NCBI GenBank assembly: GCA_049115575.1
Contig: JAGDZU010000002.1
Coordinates: forward strand, 620,001-684,000
DNA length: 64,000 bases
Origin: JAHEKB01 sp049115575
GTDB taxonomy: Bacteria; Bacteroidota; Bacteroidia; NS11-12g; UBA9320
Reading direction: 5' to 3'
Program-made: the position numbers and the translations under genes
Shown here: positions 34,062 to 42,459 of the stretch, piece after piece
Position numbering within the stretch: position 1 is the first letter of the stretch
Layout: every line of letters starts with the position of its first letter
The notes under the pieces: model-generated
The model's database searches: none
Seen by the model: only the letters and a program-made list of their open reading frames with translations
Told to the model about the DNA's origin: nothing

Positions 34062-35018
34062 TCAGCTGATCAGTAAGCTGCAACCTCTTAGATCTGAATG
34101 GTCAATCCTACCTAAAACTTCAAAACTTCCGTCTTCATATACCCGCCCAAGATCATCAGTAGCTAGAAATGCACAACTGTGTATATTGGCAAGATCTATG
34201 ATGTTTAGTGCTCCTCTTTGTTTATGCCCAAGATTAGAAAACGGATCGTTTTCCGCTCTGCAATTAACATTTAGCCAATTTGGAGGATTATACAACCCCG
34301 ATTTAGAAGTATAGGCTTGACTCATTAATTCAGTCATACCATATTCAGAATGGATTTGAGCATTCGGGAATCCTAGTTTCAATTGGTCATACAATTCAAG
34401 TTTGGTCATTTCACTCTTTCTACCCTTCATACCTCCTGTTTCTATCACAATCAACTCTGGGTTGTTAATTTCATATTCTTGAATGAAATCCAGCAGAGCA
34501 AAGCTCACTCCAAATAGTACCGTTGGTTTTTGCAGTTTTAATTGAGCGGCTAGAGCTTCGTGATTGTACAAATAGAAGGGATCCTGTTTTGTTGAATTTC
34601 CTTTAGCAAAGTTTGACACCATATTAACCAGAGACGATTGCCCTTTTTCTAAATAGTTTGGCAGGAGTCCAAGTATTTTAAACTGGGATATTGAACCAAA
34701 TCTCTCCTCAAATATTTTTTCACTATTCAAGTGATAATCACTTAAATGGTGAACCAAATGCCTAGAGGTTCCTATGCCGGTGGTACTGCTGCTTTCAAAA
34801 ACCATCTCCTCAGTAAAGTCCCAAGATTTGATTTCATGAGTTTTGAAAAAACGTATTGGTAGATAAGGGATGTCCTCAATTTTGTTGACCAGATTGGGGC
34901 TTTTACCAATTAGTTGAAGGTATTCAGCGTAAACCTTATTATTTTTAGCCTGAAATTGAAACATTTCCAATGCAAACTCGTTAAAGTCTTGCTTGTGGAT
35001 GTTCCACACATCTTTCAT
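34062..35018 (-). CDS. LuxE/PaaK-like acyl-activating protein
   Basis: A protein of about 318 residues similar to LuxE-type acyl-protein synthetases: PIRFFKTHEIKSW, ESSSTTGIGTSRHLV (the AMP-binding SSGTTG-like loop), VIETGGMKGRKSEMTK and IHSEYGMTELMSQAY. The last part (TDDLGRVYEDGSFEVLGR) is the usual adenylate-domain ending. It would activate a carboxylic acid with ATP. No luxAB or luxCD genes are near, so bioluminescence is not implied. The start is ATG 35018; ATG 35036 is possible, and a -7-like TATTTTCG lies at 35045-35052 on this strand. Its start region overlaps that of the divergent lipoprotein gene. Confidence 0.75.
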   Translation of the reverse strand: MKDVWNIHKQDFNEFALEMFQFQAKNNKVYAEYLQLIGKSPNLVNKIEDIPYLPIRFFKTHEIKSWDFTEEMVFESSSTTGIGTSRHLVHHLSDYHLNSEKIFEERFGSISQFKILGLLPNYLEKGQSSLVNMVSNFAKGNSTKQDPFYLYNHEALAAQLKLQKPTVLFGVSFALLDFIQEYEINNPELIVIETGGMKGRKSEMTKLELYDQLKLGFPNAQIHSEYGMTELMSQAYTSKSGLYNPPNWLNVNCRAENDPFSNLGHKQRGALNIIDLANIHSCAFLATDDLGRVYEDGSFEVLGRIDHSDLRGCSLLIS

Positions 35019-35058
35019 GACAAAAGGTCTCGACATATTCGCTGCGAAAATAACGTGC

Positions 35059-35553
35059 ATGTTTTTTATACTCACGTTTATGGCTTGCGGTAAGGAAGAA
35101 GCTGGATTTGGCCCGGTTCCAACAATTACATTCGAGAAAATAGAAGTGGAACAAGGAGAAAGCGGTACAGATTCGGTAGTTCACATCACTTTTGGATTTA
35201 CAGACGGTGATGGAGATATTGGCTTGGGAGACACAGATACGATTCCTCCTTTTGACAGACAGAGTGCCTATTGGCAGAATGTACCCGTAAAGATTTATCA
35301 CAAAGTGAACGGCAGTTTTGAAGAACTGCTCAATCCTTTAACCAATGAACCATTCGATTTGCCTTCTGAACGTGTTCCTAGAATTACACCTGAAGGTAAG
35401 AACAAAGCTATAAGTGGGAATATCACCATACATATATCGGCTAATCCACTTAACACTCAACCTGCAGAAGTGAAATATGAAATTAAACTTTTGGATAGAG
35501 CACTTAATGTGAGCAATACCGTTGTAACGCCAAGTGTTCTATTAAAGCATTAA
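35059..35553 (+). CDS. Hypothetical lipoprotein
   Basis: A 164-residue protein with a short lipoprotein signal (MFFILTFMAC, lipobox FMAC). The longer alternative ATG at 35017 gives a more normal signal with two lysines and ends at the same cysteine. The mature part is beta-rich and contains FGFTDGDGDIGLGDTDTIPP, a glycine/aspartate-rich stretch that could bind calcium. No family is recognised. It faces away from the acyl-ligase gene, and the two starts lie within about 45 bases, so regulation may be shared. Confidence 0.6.
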   Translation: MFFILTFMACGKEEAGFGPVPTITFEKIEVEQGESGTDSVVHITFGFTDGDGDIGLGDTDTIPPFDRQSAYWQNVPVKIYHKVNGSFEELLNPLTNEPFDLPSERVPRITPEGKNKAISGNITIHISANPLNTQPAEVKYEIKLLDRALNVSNTVVTPSVLLKH

Positions 35554-35617
35554 ATGTAGAGATAATTGTACAAAATTAGACACTTCAAAAAAGCCAAGTC
35601 AGCTGAGCATAGCTCCC

Positions 35618-35634
35618 TATTTTTGTTATGTTTG
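35618..35634 (+). promoter_or_regulatory. Tandem -7 boxes before the Skp genes
   Basis: Two exact TAnnTTTG matches, TATTTTTG at 35618-35625 and TATGTTTG at 35627-35634, 9 bases apart. They would give two start sites about 50-60 bases before the first ompH ATG. Confidence 0.45.
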
Positions 35635-35691
35635 CAGCGTTTACAGAAAGGTAGCACGATTTATGTATCTTGAATTACAGACAATTTAGAC

Positions 35692-36297
35692 ATGAACATT
35701 AAACCATTAACATTTAGCCTGATCACCATGTTTTTCATGATGCTTCCTTTTGCAAGTCAGGCACAGCGATTTGCGTATGTAGATACGGAGTATATCCTTT
35801 CTCAACTTCCAGAATATAAATCAGCACAGGCACAGCTGGATGAATTAAGCCAAGCTTGGCAAGATGAAATAGATGCGATGTATGAGGAGATTGATAAGAT
35901 GTACAAGGAGTATCAAGCTGAGAAAGTTCTTTTAACAAAGGATATGCAGACCAAAAGAGAAAACGAAATCATTGAAAAAGAAAGAGCGGTGAAGGCCTTT
36001 CAAAATGCCAAATTTGGTTATGATGGAGAGCTCTTTAAAAAGAGACAAGAACTTGTAAAACCTATACAAGACAAAGTATATGAAGCCATCAATAAAGTGG
36101 CCAAAGACAATGGTCTGGACTTTATTTTTGATAAAAGTGGAGCCATGCTTATGCTGGTATCCAACCCTAAATTTGACCGCAGTGACGAAGTTTTATCTGA
36201 GCTAGGAGTAGTTCCTTCAGATGAGCCAGACACTAATAATGATCTCCCTCCGGGGTCAAGTCAAGACACAGATAACAGTAATTTACCACCAAGATAA
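35692..36297 (+). CDS. OmpH/Skp-family periplasmic chaperone
   Basis: A 201-residue protein with a signal peptide (about 1-24, ending in SQAQ), a short beta segment FAYVDTEYILSQLPEYKSAQ, and a long charged coiled coil (about 45-130), as in Skp, which holds unfolded outer-membrane proteins. The C terminus ends in an acidic, proline-rich tail (DEPDTNNDLPPGSSQDTDNS) that the second copy lacks. It is first in a run ompH-ompH-murI, a common Bacteroidota order, though the usual bamA is not just upstream. Confidence 0.88.
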   Translation: MNIKPLTFSLITMFFMMLPFASQAQRFAYVDTEYILSQLPEYKSAQAQLDELSQAWQDEIDAMYEEIDKMYKEYQAEKVLLTKDMQTKRENEIIEKERAVKAFQNAKFGYDGELFKKRQELVKPIQDKVYEAINKVAKDNGLDFIFDKSGAMLMLVSNPKFDRSDEVLSELGVVPSDEPDTNNDLPPGSSQDTDNSNLPPR

Positions 36298-36314
36298 TAC
36301 CCAGTAAAACAAAT

Positions 36315-36821
36315 ATGAAAAAAGTAATCATCGCATTAGCATTGATCGTTGCAGGATTCACTGTCAATGCCCAAACTAAAGTTGGACACATCAACACCAG
36401 TGAATTAATTGAGCTTATGCCTCAAACTGATTCAATCCAAAAGCAATTGCAAGGAATTCAAGCTCAGTGGGAGCAGATTCTTGCAGAAAAGCAATTGGAA
36501 ATGCAAACCAAGTATGAAGCATATACCAAGCTAACAGAAACTGAAGGTGTATCGCCTCAAATAATTGAATTGAAAGCCAGTGAATTGGAGAAGCTACAAG
36601 CGAGTTACCAAGAAACTCAACAGCAGGCCAATAATGACCTTCAAGTAAAGCAACAAGAGTATTTACAACCTCTTCTTGATTCAGTGCGTGAAGCAATTGA
36701 AGCTGTAGCAAAGGAATTAAAGTATGACTACGTTATAGATTCTACGGAAGGTAGCGCTTTGTTGTATTCCAATCCGTCTTCAGACCTTATGGACGCCGTT
36801 AAGGCCAAATTAGGATTGTAG
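36315..36821 (+). CDS. OmpH/Skp-family periplasmic chaperone, second copy
   Basis: A 168-residue paralogue of the preceding gene. It has a signal peptide (MKKVIIALALIVAGFTVNAQ), then VGHINTSELIELMPQTDSIQKQL, a glutamine-rich coiled coil (about 45-120) and the C-terminal YDYVIDSTEGSALLYSNPS segment shared with copy one (FIFDKSGAMLMLVSNP). Its stop overlaps the murI GTG start by one base. The two copies probably act as partly specialised chaperones for outer-membrane proteins. Confidence 0.88.
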   Translation: MKKVIIALALIVAGFTVNAQTKVGHINTSELIELMPQTDSIQKQLQGIQAQWEQILAEKQLEMQTKYEAYTKLTETEGVSPQIIELKASELEKLQASYQETQQQANNDLQVKQQEYLQPLLDSVREAIEAVAKELKYDYVIDSTEGSALLYSNPSSDLMDAVKAKLGL

Positions 36822-37618
36822 TGTCAACAAGACCAATAGGCGTCTTTGATTCTGGCCTTGGCGGTTTAACCGTCTTAAAGGCTTTACAAGAAATTTTACC
36901 AAATGAGCAGTTCATCTATTATGGTGACACTGCTCATTTGCCTTATGGAGAAAAATCTTCTGAGGCATTAGAGGGATACATCCGCTCTATATCAACTTTC
37001 CTAGAAAAAGAAAACTGCAAGCTTCTTGTTGTTGCTTGTAACAGTGCTTCCACAGTTTTAGATCAGGTAGATCAACTTCCCTTTGAAAGAAATAGGATAG
37101 TCAATGTAATTGATCCAATTGCCAACCTTCTGGCCAGACAAAGGCGTTTTAAAAATGTAGCTATCATAGGCACTAGAAAAACTATTAATTCTCAAATATT
37201 TGAGCAGAAGATTAGATCCGAGAATGAAGAATTAATGCTCCTTTCTAGGATGACTCCTCTACTTGCTCCCATGATTGAAGAAGGATTCTTTGGGTCCAAG
37301 GCACTTTACCCAATCTTTGATAAATACTTTAAGGGATTCGATAATATTGACCTTATAGTTCCTGCATGTACTCATTATCCCATGATTTATGAGCAAATGG
37401 AAAGCTACTTTGAGCGGAGATTAAAAGTGTTGCACACACCCAAGATTATTGCAGAGCATACTCGCGAAAGATTGCAGGAATTAAATGAGCTGAGCGAGGA
37501 AAAATCAACTGCATCAAATGTGTTTCATTTGTCAGATTTAACAGATTCTTTTCAACGAGAAGCAGAAATGTTCCTCGGTAGCTCAATTCAGCTTCAAAAA
37601 ACGCTGCTCGATTCCTGA
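36821..37618 (+). CDS. murI: Glutamate racemase
   Basis: Supplies D-glutamate for peptidoglycan. The N terminus PIGVFDSGLGGLTVLKAL, the first catalytic cysteine in VVACNSASTV and the second in VPACTHYPMI are all present, as is YYGDTAHLPYG. It has 265 residues, a normal size. The start is GTG at 36821, sharing one base with the preceding TAG stop; no better start exists. It is co-transcribed with the two Skp-like genes, linking cell-wall and outer-membrane assembly. Confidence 0.95.
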   Translation: MSTRPIGVFDSGLGGLTVLKALQEILPNEQFIYYGDTAHLPYGEKSSEALEGYIRSISTFLEKENCKLLVVACNSASTVLDQVDQLPFERNRIVNVIDPIANLLARQRRFKNVAIIGTRKTINSQIFEQKIRSENEELMLLSRMTPLLAPMIEEGFFGSKALYPIFDKYFKGFDNIDLIVPACTHYPMIYEQMESYFERRLKVLHTPKIIAEHTRERLQELNELSEEKSTASNVFHLSDLTDSFQREAEMFLGSSIQLQKTLLDS

Positions 37619-37650
37619 CTAAGACTGATATTTGAAGTCTGAGAAGTCCA

Positions 37651-38574
37651 TTGAAAATATTGATTATTGACGAATGCCATCCAATTCTATTGGAGAAGCT
37701 TAAAGATCATGAATGCTTGTATCTCCCATCTATTAGTTTGGCTGAACTGGACAAGAGCTTAGCAGATATTGAAGTGCTCATTATGAGGTCTAAGCTGAAT
37801 CTTACTGCAGATTGGATAGATAAAGCACCAAAGTTAAAAGCCATTGGCAGACTTGGCTCTGGTATGGATAATATTGATGTAGACTATGCTCAAAGTATAG
37901 GAATTAAGTGCCTCAACGCACCAGAGGGTAACAGGGTTGCAGTAGCAGAGCAAACAATTGGAATGTTATTATCTCTTTTGAGCAATGTATTTAAAGGCCA
38001 TTGCGAATTGAAGTCCGGTATTTGGGACAGGAAGTCCAATCAAGGGGCTGAACTCATGAATTCAACTGTTGGCATTATTGGATACGGTAATGTAGGAAGT
38101 GCGCTTGCAGAAAGACTTTCAGGATTTGGTGTGCGAACCATAGCTTATGATTTATACAAAACAGACTTTTCAAATGATTTTGTAACCGAAGTGAGTCTTG
38201 AGGAGCTAAAACAACAAGCGGATATCATAAGTCTGCATGTACCCTTGAATGAGCATTCAAAACAGATGGTGAATCGAGCTTTTATTCAAGAAGTCAGCAA
38301 ACCCTTTATTCTTGTTAACCTCTCTAGAGGCGATGTTGTAAATACTATTGATTTGAAATGGGGCCTTGAAAGCGGCAATATAAAGGGGTTGGCTATTGAT
38401 GTATTTGAGCAAGAAAGCCTTGAAAAGATGAACAATCAGCAGCTCGAATTATTCAAATATTTCACGAATCATCCACATGTCATATTCAGCCCGCATATAG
38501 GCGGATTGACCTTAGAATCCTTTGAAAAGCTTGCTTCTGTATTAGCAGATAAACTCTTAGTTGAGATAAGTTAA
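37651..38574 (+). CDS. D-2-hydroxyacid dehydrogenase (SerA-like)
   Basis: A 307-residue NAD-dependent dehydrogenase. The Rossmann loop is GIIGYGNVGSALAERL. Catalytic residues fit Arg in LVNLSRGDVVNT, Glu in IDVFEQESL, and His in FSPHIGGLTLES. The N-terminal GRLGSGMDNIDVDYA and NAPEGNRVAVAEQTIG match the D-3-phosphoglycerate dehydrogenase group, but the ACT domain of many SerA proteins is missing, so the substrate remains open. The start is TTG at 37651 (KILIIDECHP); no ATG lies upstream in frame before a stop. Confidence 0.85.
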   Translation: MKILIIDECHPILLEKLKDHECLYLPSISLAELDKSLADIEVLIMRSKLNLTADWIDKAPKLKAIGRLGSGMDNIDVDYAQSIGIKCLNAPEGNRVAVAEQTIGMLLSLLSNVFKGHCELKSGIWDRKSNQGAELMNSTVGIIGYGNVGSALAERLSGFGVRTIAYDLYKTDFSNDFVTEVSLEELKQQADIISLHVPLNEHSKQMVNRAFIQEVSKPFILVNLSRGDVVNTIDLKWGLESGNIKGLAIDVFEQESLEKMNNQQLELFKYFTNHPHVIFSPHIGGLTLESFEKLASVLADKLLVEIS

Positions 38575-38682
38575 AAAACCATTTGTTAACTCAAAAACGG
38601 TGGTAATGAAATTTAATTTGAATTATTGCATTTTTTAAGCAAATATTGAAGTCCGGTTAAACTCGGTTCTAATAGTAGTTAT

Positions 38683-41600
38683 ATGAAGAAAACGCTTACT
38701 TTACTATTCTCATTTTTTCTGGTTATTTCAGCCTTTGGTCAATCCAATTTTGGAAAGATCCAGGGTAAGATTGTTTCCAAGAAATCTAAGACTCCCATTG
38801 GCTTTGCAACAGTGATTGTGAAAAAGGATGGGGTAAACAAAGGAGGGACGTACTCCGATGCTAATGGAAATTATTCTGTTCCAGCCTTGGAACCAGGCAC
38901 TTACAGTGTTACTGTCAAATTTGTTGACTATAGTGATGCAGTATATTCTGGTGTAGAGGTTAATGCGAACAGTATCAAGTTCTTGAACATAGAAATGGTT
39001 CAGAATGAGGATGGAAAGTCGCTTGGACCATTGCATGTTGTCGCAACTCGTCCATTAATTGAAAAAGACAAAAATCAAACCACATTGACTGGTGCTGATA
39101 TTGCGAAACTGCCAACAAGGAGTTTAAATGCGATAGCGGCAACCTCTTCAGCAGTTACTCAAACCTCTTCAGGTTTGTCTTTCTTGGGAAGAAGAACAGA
39201 TGGTAATGCATACTATGTAGATGGGGTAAGAGTTATTGGTTCAACAAGTGTTCCTCAGGCTGCGCAAGGTCAGATTGATATTATTCAATCAGGTATTCCA
39301 GCACAATACGGTGATTTCACAGGAGGAGCAATTAATATAACTACAAAAGGACCAAGTCGCTCAGTAAGAAGATCATTCGAAGCCATAAGCAGTTCACAAT
39401 GGGATGCTTATAAATACAATCAGGTAGAGCTTTCTGCTGTTGGTCCGCTATGGATTAAGAACAAAGGAGGAGGAGCTGACGAATATGTGAAGCTAGGATA
39501 TCTTGTAGCCGGTAACTTAAATTACACTGTAGACCCATCACCTGGATATGGTGGCTGGTATGTAGCTAGTGATGAAGCTTTAGCTCAAATCATTGAAAAC
39601 CCACTAGCGCCAAATCCAAATGGAACAGGACTTGTTCCTAGGGCATCTTTACTTACAAGTGAAGATTTAGTACACGAATCTGCGAGAAGAAATGTAGCCC
39701 GTTTGGTGGGTAACTTCCAAGGAAAACTTGAATTTCAACCAAATAGAAACTCAACTTTAACTTTCTATGGAAGTTATAATTACGCCAACGGAAGTAACTT
39801 CCAGTTCTCTCAATCATTAATGAACTACGATGAAAACAGTATTTCTACTTCTCAAACTTTGAGAACCTATGTAAAGTTCACACAAAGACTACAGAGTCAG
39901 AATGTAGATGATAAAGAGAATGAAACACCTTCAAAGTTTGGAGATGCTTATTACACCATTCGTCTAGACTATCAAAATAACTTTGGTGAGACTCAAAACC
40001 CTACTCACAGAGACAATTATTTTGACTACGGTTATTTAGGAAAGTTTACTTCATATAGACAACCTATTTATAGATATAATCCAGATGCTCAAATGTTCGT
40101 AGATCAGAATGGAGACACAGTGGTTAGAAAAGGATATTACGAATTAGATGGATTTGGAAACAGTCGTTTAGACTATGAAGCGAGTGATTTAAATCCTGCA
40201 AGAGCAAATTATACTAAGAATTTATATGAGACTGTAGACGCACAAGGTGGTACTATCTTCAGCGAATTCCAAGTACTACAAGGTCTAGGTTTGTTAAATG
40301 GCTATAACGCCAACGCCACTTATTCATTGTGGTCTAATCCTGGAACGGTAGCCTACTTCTACAGTAAAGCACAAAACGAACGTATAGCCGCATATGCGCA
40401 GGGTAATGCTACTTTAAAATTGAAGAACCAACACGATCTTCAGTTTGGAATGTACTTTGAGCAAAACTTTAGCAGTAGATGGGCTATAGCTGCAAATAAT
40501 CTTTGGAGATTAATGCCGCTATTGGCTAACAGCCACATTAGCAACCTTGATAAAGTTACTGAGAACGACATCATAGTTACTGGTGTTCATTCTTATGACC
40601 AAACAGGATTATTCCTTGATACAGTTAACTACAACATAAGAGTTGATTACGACCAACAAACTTCATTTGACCGCAACCTGAGAGCTAAGTTAATTGCAGA
40701 TGGTGCTAAAGATATTTATGGGAATGCAATTACTGAAACTTCATGGATAGATGTAAACTCCTTGAGCCCTGACCAATTCTCTATTGATATGTTCTCTGCA
40801 GATGATCTTTGGAATAATGGTAATACCTACATAGCCTACTATGGGTATGACTACTTAGGTAATAGAGATAGAAGTAGATATGGTCTCAACGACTTTATAA
40901 ATGATGCGGATAATAGATCGCTTGGAGCATTTGCACCGGTTTATAACGCCATATGGTTCGAAGATAAATTCCAGTTTAAAGATTTGATCTTGAGATTAGG
41001 TTTGAGAGTTGAACGTTATGATGCAAACCAAAATGTATTAAAGGATCAGTATTCATTATACCCAACATATTCAGTTGCTGAAGTAAAGCAGATTGAAACT
41101 GATGGAATTGATGGTGGAGTTATTCCAAACAATATGGGTGATGACTATGTGGTTTATGTAGACGATATAGAAAACCCAACTGAAATCTTGGGATATAGAG
41201 ACGGAGCTGTTTGGTACGACGCCAACGGTGGAGAGCTTTCAAATCCAGATATTATAGCGCAAAATTCAAATGGAAACAGAATCCAGCCTTATTTGGTGAA
41301 TTCAGATGAGGAATTGATTCCAGAGTCATTTGAAGACTACGAACCTCAAATTAATGTATTGCCAAGAGTGTGGTTCTCTTTCCCAATAAACGTAGAAGCT
41401 CAGTTCTTTGCTAACTATGATGTATTGGCACAGAGACCAAGTCAAGGCTTGGTGTTCGTACCATATAACCAATATGCATTCTTGGAGTTCAACCAAGGCG
41501 GTGGTTTAGCAAATGCTGCATTGAAGCCTAGAGTTACCACTAACTATGAAATAGGATTCAAGCAGACACTATCTAGAAATTCAGCTTTAAGCATAATAGC

Positions 41601-42429
41601 ATCATATTCTGAATCTAGAGGTGAGTGGGCATTAGTTAGAGTGAACCAAGCTTACCCTGTAAGTTATAACTCATATTCAAATATTGATTTCTCTACTACT
41701 AAGTCGTTTAGAGCTGAGTATGAATTGAGAGGAAAAGGTAGAACATCATTAGCATTGAACTATGCTTTATTATTCTCAGATGGAACTGGATCAAACACCA
41801 ATTCATCTGCGGCGTTAATTGCAGCTAACCTTCCAAACTTGAGATCTCTGTACCCTACACAAAGAGATGTAAGACATAAAATAGTTGCGAGAATAGATTA
41901 CAGATTTAAGGGCGGTGATGATTATTCAGGACCAATTTGGTTTGGCAAGAAATTCTTTGCAAACTCAGGTGCTAACCTTATTGTTACTACCAAATCAGGT
42001 GAGCCATATACAGCATATGCAAACCCGGTTCCAAGTGCAGCTTTCGGAGTTCCTAACAGACAAACATTGGAGGGTAACCCATTTGGATCTAGAAAACCAT
42101 GGCAAACTAGAATTGATGCTAACATTAACAAGAACTTCATGATTAAGAAGAGATCAGTTAAAGACGAGCAATTCAGAATGCCAGTTTATCAAGTTCAGGT
42201 ATTCCTTTGGGTTCAAAACATACTCGACGCGAGAATTGTAAACAGTGTTTATGGTTTTACAGGATTGCCGAATGATGATGGATGGTTGAGTTCTCCAGAA
42301 GGTCAACAACAAATATCCAATGAGTTAAACTCTCAATCATATGTAGACCTATATAATGCCAAGGTGGATTATGCTTACCGTTATGGTGCACCACGTATGG
42401 CCAGATTAGGTGTTAAATTTATATTCTAA
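38683..42429 (+). CDS. TonB-dependent receptor with carboxypeptidase-regulatory-like domain
   Basis: A 1248-residue outer-membrane protein. It has a signal peptide (ending near SAFGQ), then a carboxypeptidase-regulatory-like beta-sandwich (about 24-110: GKIQGKIVSKKSKTPIGFAT, YSVPALEPGTYSVTVKFV), a plug domain (about 125-225: GRRTDGNAYYVDGVRVIGST, IDIIQSGIPAQYGDFTGGAI) and a large beta-barrel ending ...GVKFIF with a terminal phenylalanine. The SusC signature is not obvious and no SusD-like gene follows. It is followed after about 30 bases by a giant exported protein and then a PorV/PorQ-like barrel. The transported substrate is unknown. Confidence 0.9.
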   Translation: MKKTLTLLFSFFLVISAFGQSNFGKIQGKIVSKKSKTPIGFATVIVKKDGVNKGGTYSDANGNYSVPALEPGTYSVTVKFVDYSDAVYSGVEVNANSIKFLNIEMVQNEDGKSLGPLHVVATRPLIEKDKNQTTLTGADIAKLPTRSLNAIAATSSAVTQTSSGLSFLGRRTDGNAYYVDGVRVIGSTSVPQAAQGQIDIIQSGIPAQYGDFTGGAINITTKGPSRSVRRSFEAISSSQWDAYKYNQVELSAVGPLWIKNKGGGADEYVKLGYLVAGNLNYTVDPSPGYGGWYVASDEALAQIIENPLAPNPNGTGLVPRASLLTSEDLVHESARRNVARLVGNFQGKLEFQPNRNSTLTFYGSYNYANGSNFQFSQSLMNYDENSISTSQTLRTYVKFTQRLQSQNVDDKENETPSKFGDAYYTIRLDYQNNFGETQNPTHRDNYFDYGYLGKFTSYRQPIYRYNPDAQMFVDQNGDTVVRKGYYELDGFGNSRLDYEASDLNPARANYTKNLYETVDAQGGTIFSEFQVLQGLGLLNGYNANATYSLWSNPGTVAYFYSKAQNERIAAYAQGNATLKLKNQHDLQFGMYFEQNFSSRWAIAANNLWRLMPLLANSHISNLDKVTENDIIVTGVHSYDQTGLFLDTVNYNIRVDYDQQTSFDRNLRAKLIADGAKDIYGNAITETSWIDVNSLSPDQFSIDMFSADDLWNNGNTYIAYYGYDYLGNRDRSRYGLNDFINDADNRSLGAFAPVYNAIWFEDKFQFKDLILRLGLRVERYDANQNVLKDQYSLYPTYSVAEVKQIETDGIDGGVIPNNMGDDYVVYVDDIENPTEILGYRDGAVWYDANGGELSNPDIIAQNSNGNRIQPYLVNSDEELIPESFEDYEPQINVLPRVWFSFPINVEAQFFANYDVLAQRPSQGLVFVPYNQYAFLEFNQGGGLANAALKPRVTTNYEIGFKQTLSRNSALSIIASYSESRGEWALVRVNQAYPVSYNSYSNIDFSTTKSFRAEYELRGKGRTSLALNYALLFSDGTGSNTNSSAALIAANLPNLRSLYPTQRDVRHKIVARIDYRFKGGDDYSGPIWFGKKFFANSGANLIVTTKSGEPYTAYANPVPSAAFGVPNRQTLEGNPFGSRKPWQTRIDANINKNFMIKKRSVKDEQFRMPVYQVQVFLWVQNILDARIVNSVYGFTGLPNDDGWLSSPEGQQQISNELNSQSYVDLYNAKVDYAYRYGAPRMARLGVKFIF

Positions 42430-42459
42430 GCTAACAGAAATACGAATCAGATGATTAAT

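Noticed and set aside
34062..35018. Bioluminescence (lux) gene
   Set aside because: Only a LuxE-like acyl-activating domain is present; no luciferase or reductase genes are nearby, and such proteins are common in non-luminous Bacteroidota.
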